Part shown: positions 60,534 to 64,000 of the stretch, piece by piece
Position numbering within the stretch: the stretch's first letter is position 1
Layout: every line of letters begins with the position of its first letter
Source of the DNA: Pyrobaculum ferrireducens
GTDB lineage: Archaea > Thermoproteota > Thermoprotei > Thermoproteales > Thermoproteaceae
DNA length: 64,000 nt
Reading direction: 5' to 3'
Assembly: GCF_000234805.1 (NCBI RefSeq)
Contig: NC_016645.1
Coordinates: 1,278,391-1,342,390 of the forward strand
The notes under the pieces: model-generated
Told to the model about the DNA's origin: nothing
Databases searched by the model: none
What the model saw: only the letters and a program-made list of their open reading frames with translations
Program-made: the position numbers and the translations under genes

Positions 60534-61050
60534 GAGCCCTAGCCCTCATGAGCGAGAAGTTCTCCTCCTCTCTAATTACCGAGAGGCCCGTCCTGCTGGG
60601 AAACATCTCGATCCAGAGTATCTTATCCGGCCGCGTCAAGTCCACCCGCCTGTTCACCGCCTTAGCCACGTATTCAATAACCGCCATCCTGTCGAACTTA
60701 ACGCCTCTCTTCTTCAGCTCAATTTTAAAACTCTCCTGGGGCGCTATGTAGCGCTCCGCCAGCTCCCCCGCCGCCCTCTGCACCTCGTTCAGGTCAGTCT
60801 TCACCACCACCATAATCGGCGTCGCCCTCAAGACGTACCTCGGGATGTAGTAGTTGCTGTTAACCATATCGTTCAGCAACTTTACAAACTCCAGCGGGTC
60901 CCCCTCCACCCTCGCCGTCAGCAACCCGTCGAAGCCCGTGAACCAGACCTCCTCGACCCTCCTCCCCACCACGTCCCCAATTCTATAAAGCTCCTCCATA
61001 CAAAGCCTCTCAAGCCTCCACCCAGTCGCCACAACCAAGTTCCAACTCAC
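60526..61050 (-). CDS. THUMP-domain protein, Tan1-like
   Basis: The 174-residue protein has an N-terminal segment (WNLVVATGWRLERLCMEELY) and a THUMP domain (about 75-170, with FKIELKKRGVKFDRMAVIEY and LTRPDKILWIEMF). It lacks a methyltransferase or other catalytic domain. It resembles Tan1, the tRNA-binding partner needed for ac4C12 formation in tRNA. The GTG at 61050 follows a TATA-like TTTATTAAAG (minus strand). An alpha/beta hydrolase gene overlaps its end. Confidence 0.78.
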   Translation of the reverse strand: MSWNLVVATGWRLERLCMEELYRIGDVVGRRVEEVWFTGFDGLLTARVEGDPLEFVKLLNDMVNSNYYIPRYVLRATPIMVVVKTDLNEVQRAAGELAERYIAPQESFKIELKKRGVKFDRMAVIEYVAKAVNRRVDLTRPDKILWIEMFPSRTGLSVIREEENFSLMRARAHE

Positions 61051-61106
61051 GAAGGGGCGTATACCCCTCTTTAATAAAGTTTTTATATACCGCGTACTAA
61101 CCCTCC

Positions 61107-61868
61107 GTGGATTTAACCACCGTAATGATCGCCATCCTATCGGCCTCCGTCGTAGCCCTGGGCCTCATCACCTATAGACTCATCAAATCCCTGGAGCTCT
61201 ACCTCATCCCCCTATACGCCGAGGTTATTAGAAAGAGGGAGAGAGACTACGTACTCGTCGATTTCCTAACCTCCCTACTCGCCTCAAAGGGCCTGGTGAC
61301 CCCCGCAGAGGCCGCCGCTTTGAAAAACATAGCCTCCACAGGCCCGCTAACCATCGAGGATCTAGACAGGATAGACGAGATACTAGATAAAGATCCCACA
61401 CAGCTAAGCTTTGAGGAAATTATCGACCTAAAGAAAATCGCATACAAGCTACTGGCGAGGCTAGACAAGAAGTCCCTAAGGCTGGGGCTGAAGATACTGA
61501 GATTCGTCACAAGAGTCGAGGAGGCCCTAGCAGGCGGCTCCAAGCCGGGGCTCGGCTCGGCGGCGGAGAGGATGGAGATGTCCTACGACAACGAGACGTG
61601 CACCGTCCACCTAGTCACATACAAAAGAGACGGCACTGTGGAGAGGAGCCAGGGGCCAGACACCGAGTGCGTAGCCCAGACACTCGCAGTCCTCAAAGCC
61701 CTGGCCAGGAGGAAAGAAGGAATAAACGAGCAACTAGCCCAGAAAGCCCTGGCGAAGTACGAGAAATGTAAAAACAGCGACGCTGCGGGTTGCCGCGCCT
61801 TAAACGAGGCCCTCGGCGCCCTAGAAAAAAAGTCGCTAGACATGCTCCTAGAGAGGAGAAATACATAA
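61107..61868 (+). CDS. Membrane-anchored helical protein, unknown function
   Basis: The 253-residue product has one N-terminal membrane helix (about 5-28, VMIAILSASVVALGLITYRL) and a long cytosolic helical region (about 30-150), followed by a smaller domain with CTVHLVTYKRDGTVERSQ and two cysteine-containing segments near the end (KCKNSDAAGC). No family is recognised. GTG start at 61107, about 22 bases after GTTTTTATATACC (61079-61091), next to the divergent THUMP gene. Confidence 0.6.
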   Translation: MDLTTVMIAILSASVVALGLITYRLIKSLELYLIPLYAEVIRKRERDYVLVDFLTSLLASKGLVTPAEAAALKNIASTGPLTIEDLDRIDEILDKDPTQLSFEEIIDLKKIAYKLLARLDKKSLRLGLKILRFVTRVEEALAGGSKPGLGSAAERMEMSYDNETCTVHLVTYKRDGTVERSQGPDTECVAQTLAVLKALARRKEGINEQLAQKALAKYEKCKNSDAAGCRALNEALGALEKKSLDMLLERRNT

Positions 61869-61999
61869 ACCACCACAACGACCAAAACACCCTCTTATTG
61901 CCACGTAGTAAAAAAGGCGGTATAACAAGTAGCAAAATTAGACGTGAAATAGAACCCTTCTAGGCGGTGACTTAAAATACTAGACCCCCACTAAAATAC

Positions 62000-62416
62000 A
62001 TGCCAAAATTCCCGAGCAGGGAATGGGCAGAGGCTTTCTGTAAAGCTCTAAATGAATCCGCAGAGTATAAGAGCGCCGCGGCGAGGTGGGAAGGTGACAT
62101 AATGTTTCTCGCGTCAAACCTCCCACATGAACTAGGCGTGGGGGATAGAGTTGCGATGAAATTTCTACTAAAACACGGACAGTGCCACGGGTCCGAGTTC
62201 TACCAAGGCGACGCAATGTCGCGGGCAGACGCCCCGTACATACTTGAGGCGGATTACAAGACGTGGCTTGACGTAATAGCTGGGAGGCTCCAGCCCATAC
62301 CAGCCATGGTGTTAGGCAAAATTAAGGTGAAGAAAGGTAGCTTCTCCGTCCTGGCCCAGTACGTCACGGCATCTCTGGCAATGATCAAAGCCGCGCAGAA
62401 AGTAGGCGTCCAATGA
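62000..62416 (+). CDS. SCP2-like sterol-carrier-fold protein
   Basis: The 138-residue product has the order of an SCP2-like domain: SREWAEAFCKALNESAEYKS, AARWEGDIMFLASNL, a beta sheet, and KKGSFSVLAQYVTASLAMIK as C-terminal helices. Such domains bind hydrophobic ligands. It overlaps the alcohol dehydrogenase gene by four bases (ATGA), so the two are coupled and may share a substrate. The ATG at 62000 is about 24 bases after CTTAAAATAC. Confidence 0.55.
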   Translation: MPKFPSREWAEAFCKALNESAEYKSAAARWEGDIMFLASNLPHELGVGDRVAMKFLLKHGQCHGSEFYQGDAMSRADAPYILEADYKTWLDVIAGRLQPIPAMVLGKIKVKKGSFSVLAQYVTASLAMIKAAQKVGVQ

Positions 62417-63477
62417 AGATACCACTTAAGATAAGAGCGGCGCTCTACAAGGGGCCGGGGCACCCACTGGAAATTTCAGAAATATCAAGCCCCACGCCGG
62501 GGGAGGGGGAGGTCTTGGTAAAAGTCGCGGCCACGGGAATCTGCCACTCAGATCTCCACATACTAGACGGGGAAATAATTCCACCGCCCGAGGGGTTTAT
62601 ACTCGGCCACGAAATCTCCGGCTGGCTAGTCGAATTTGGCCCGAGGTGTGAAAACCCACACGGCCTCTCGCCCGGCGATCCCGTCGTGGTGTCGTGGATA
62701 ATTCCATGCGGCAAGTGCTACTGGTGCGTACGGGGACAGGAGAATTACTGCCCATACGCCGCGGCGAGGATGCCCGGGCTGGTGGGGCTAAACGGGGGAC
62801 ACGCCGAGTACATGGCAGTGCCCGAGACGGCGGTATATCCAATCCCCAAGGGCTTGGATATTCACTCGGCGGCTGTGATATCATGCGCCTACGGCACAGC
62901 GTATAGGGCTTTAAAAGAGGCCGGCGTAGGCCCCGGCACGGGTCTGGTAATAGTTGGAGTCGGCGGGGTGGGACTCGCCGCTGTAGAACTCGCCAACGCC
63001 CTAGGCGCCCGTCCAATAGTGGCAGTCGACATGAGAAAAACAGCTCTTGAAAAAGCCAAGGAATTTGGAGCCACGCATGTAATAGATACGACAGACGGCG
63101 ACCCCATAAGTGCGATAAGAGACGCGTTGCCCCAAGGAGCCGACGTGGTTTACGAAACTAAACCCAACCCAGACCTCAAAATAGCTCTAGAGTCTGTAAG
63201 GAGAGGAGGGACAATTATCGTAACAGGCCTAGGCACATCCACAGTTGAAATACCAGCCAGCCACCTAGTAATGAACGGCATAAAGATAGTGGGGAGCCTA
63301 GGCTACAGACCGAGGGTAGACATACCAGAACTCCTCTCCCTAGCCGCCGCCGGGAAAATAAACCCACAACGATTAATCTCACACATATACAAACCAGAAG
63401 AGATAAACACAGCCTACGAAGGCCTCCGCCAAGGGAGGCACACCAGGGCGTTGGTTATCTGGAACACAACACCATGA
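62413..63477 (+). CDS. Zinc-dependent alcohol dehydrogenase family protein
   Basis: A medium-chain dehydrogenase of 354 residues. The catalytic zinc site (GICHSDLH and GHEISGWLVEFG), the structural-zinc cysteines (IPCGKCYWCVRGQENYC) and the NAD(P) site (VIVGVGGVGLAAVELANALG, then VDMRK) are all present. ATPase-like or other fusions are absent. It may oxidise alcohols or CoA-linked intermediates; the partner SCP2-like protein suggests a hydrophobic substrate. A tRNA-Gly gene on the other strand begins 3 bases after its stop. Confidence 0.93.
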   Translation: MKIPLKIRAALYKGPGHPLEISEISSPTPGEGEVLVKVAATGICHSDLHILDGEIIPPPEGFILGHEISGWLVEFGPRCENPHGLSPGDPVVVSWIIPCGKCYWCVRGQENYCPYAAARMPGLVGLNGGHAEYMAVPETAVYPIPKGLDIHSAAVISCAYGTAYRALKEAGVGPGTGLVIVGVGGVGLAAVELANALGARPIVAVDMRKTALEKAKEFGATHVIDTTDGDPISAIRDALPQGADVVYETKPNPDLKIALESVRRGGTIIVTGLGTSTVEIPASHLVMNGIKIVGSLGYRPRVDIPELLSLAAAGKINPQRLISHIYKPEEINTAYEGLRQGRHTRALVIWNTTP

Positions 63478-63480
63478 CCA

Positions 63481-63571
63481 TGCGGCGGCCGGGATTCGAA
63501 CCCGGGATCAACGGCTTTCCTCGCACAGGCGTGGAAGGCCGCCATCCTAAACCAGGCTAGACTACCGCCGC
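63481..63571 (-). tRNA. tRNA-Gly (anticodon TCC), intron-containing
   Basis: On the minus strand the acceptor GCGGCGG pairs with CCGCCGC, the D-arm is GTCT/GGAT, the anticodon stem GCGGC/GCCGT and the T-arm CCGGG TTCGAAT CCCGG, with discriminator A. The 22 bases between the anticodon-stem strands contain a 7-base loop plus a 15-base intron after position 37; TTCC of the loop pairs with GGAA in the intron. T33 followed by TCC and A73 fit glycine. CCA is not encoded, unlike tRNA-Thr. A TATA-like GTATAAAAATAG (63590-63601, minus strand) is upstream. Confidence 0.9.
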
Positions 63572-63706
63572 CACCCCCCTAGAAGTCACTATTTTTATAC
63601 ATTTTGCTATATTCCCCAGCCACTCTGTTAACGTTTCTCGACTATGTGGCGGCCGTGTGGCCGTCGGGGGTTATTAATTTTAAAAATGGGTATCTGACGG
63701 CTTGCT

Positions 63707-64000
63707 ATGGATAGGGTAAGGCTTGGGAGGACGGATATGAGGGTTTCCAGGATTGGTCTAGGGGCTTGGCAGTTCTCTGGCGACGCCTGGGGGGCCTTTT
63801 CCTACGAACAGGCGAAGGCGGTGGTGGCTAAGGCGCTTGAGGTGGGGGTTAACTTCTTCGACACGGCCGCGGTTTACGGCAGGGGGCGTAGTGAGGAGTT
63901 TCTGGGCAGGGCCTTGAGGGAGCTGGGGGCGCGGGGGGAGGTGTACATAGCTACGAAGATACACGGCGACTGGCTGAGGCGTGTCGATATACTGACGGCG
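63707..64000 (+). CDS. Aldo/keto reductase (partial, cut by window end)
   Basis: The 98 visible residues begin MDRVRLGRTDMRVSRIGLGA followed by WQFSG, and include NFFDTAAVYGRGRSEEFLGRA, with the catalytic Asp and Tyr, and EVYIATKIHGDW with the Lys. These are the N-terminal hallmarks of NADPH-dependent aldo/keto reductases. The ATG at 63707 lies about 25 bases after TTAATTTTAAAA. The C-terminal part lies beyond the window. Confidence 0.88.
   Translation, partial: MDRVRLGRTDMRVSRIGLGAWQFSGDAWGAFSYEQAKAVVAKALEVGVNFFDTAAVYGRGRSEEFLGRALRELGARGEVYIATKIHGDWLRRVDILTA

Noticed and set aside
1-64000. CRISPR array, transposase, rRNA or replication-origin signals
   Set aside because: No regularly spaced repeats, transposase motifs, rRNA sequence or Cdc6/ORB-like cluster was seen on reading both strands.

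Overview
The window looks like chromosomal DNA of a hyperthermophilic crenarchaeon of the order Thermoproteales, most probably Pyrobaculum or a close relative. The evidence is: archaeal EF-1 alpha, GatE, Nop5/fibrillarin, L34e, XPD, Dph2 and ArfA; intron-containing tRNA genes; GC-rich coding DNA; and TATA boxes about 25 bases before most start codons, which implies leaderless mRNAs. I cannot name the species. No CRISPR array, insertion sequence, rRNA gene or origin was seen.

Layout. Bases 1-4260 are gene-poor: a membrane/winged-helix pair, a secreted protein, an orphan VapB-like antitoxin, a DUF169 gene, a decayed PAC2-like gene and tRNA-Thr(GGT), with a tRNA 3'-end-like relic at 1095-1127. 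Bases 4.2-12.5 kb hold ridA with two unknown genes, a DUF3800 gene, a tandem hairpin repeat, a nicotinamidase, a dolichol-kinase-like protein, a THUMP methyltransferase, a PIN-ATPase, tRNase Z and KsgA. Bases 12.5-25 kb are a housekeeping block: gatE, nop5, flpA, a GltD-like reductase, cmk-rpl34e, EF-1 alpha, then topoisomerase IA-dph2-zinc protein-HerA. Bases 25-36 kb carry XPD, NAPRTase, geranylgeranyl reductase, a riboflavin cluster (arfA, arfC, ribB, and arfB divergently), an HDAC-fold enzyme, PRPP synthetase and Sua5.

Bases 36-46 kb hold asnS with fap7, then a nucleotidyltransferase-gltX-DUF354 operon. Next comes a tightly coupled operon of four small unknown genes, followed by CBS and DUF309 genes and Sir2. 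Bases 46-54 kb are membrane and surface functions: DUF192, a solute-binding protein, a ParA/MinD-type ATPase with a two-helix partner, and an 814-residue Ig-like surface protein. Bases 54-64 kb hold a free tRNA-binding domain, cis-prenyltransferase, a DedA-like protein, MetRS, a MiaB-like methylthiotransferase, dihydropteroate synthase, a Tan1-like THUMP protein, an SCP2-like protein with an alcohol dehydrogenase, tRNA-Gly(TCC) and the start of an aldo/keto reductase.

How genes fit together. GatE and the GluRS fit tRNA-dependent Gln-tRNA synthesis, while AsnRS charges tRNA-Asn directly. Nop5 and fibrillarin form the C/D-box methylation enzyme. ArfA, ArfB, ArfC and RibB give four steps toward riboflavin and F420. 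Nicotinamidase and NAPRTase form an NAD salvage route. Genome-scale oddities are that 14 of 15 convergent protein-gene pairs overlap at their 3' ends, and that several divergent pairs seem to share one symmetric TATA tract. The strongest leads for something new are the tandem hairpin repeat at 6105-6218, a candidate structured RNA and EF-1 alpha echo at 18.37-18.44 kb, the four-gene operon at 43.0-44.1 kb, and divergent genes at 51.16-51.19 kb whose starts overlap.
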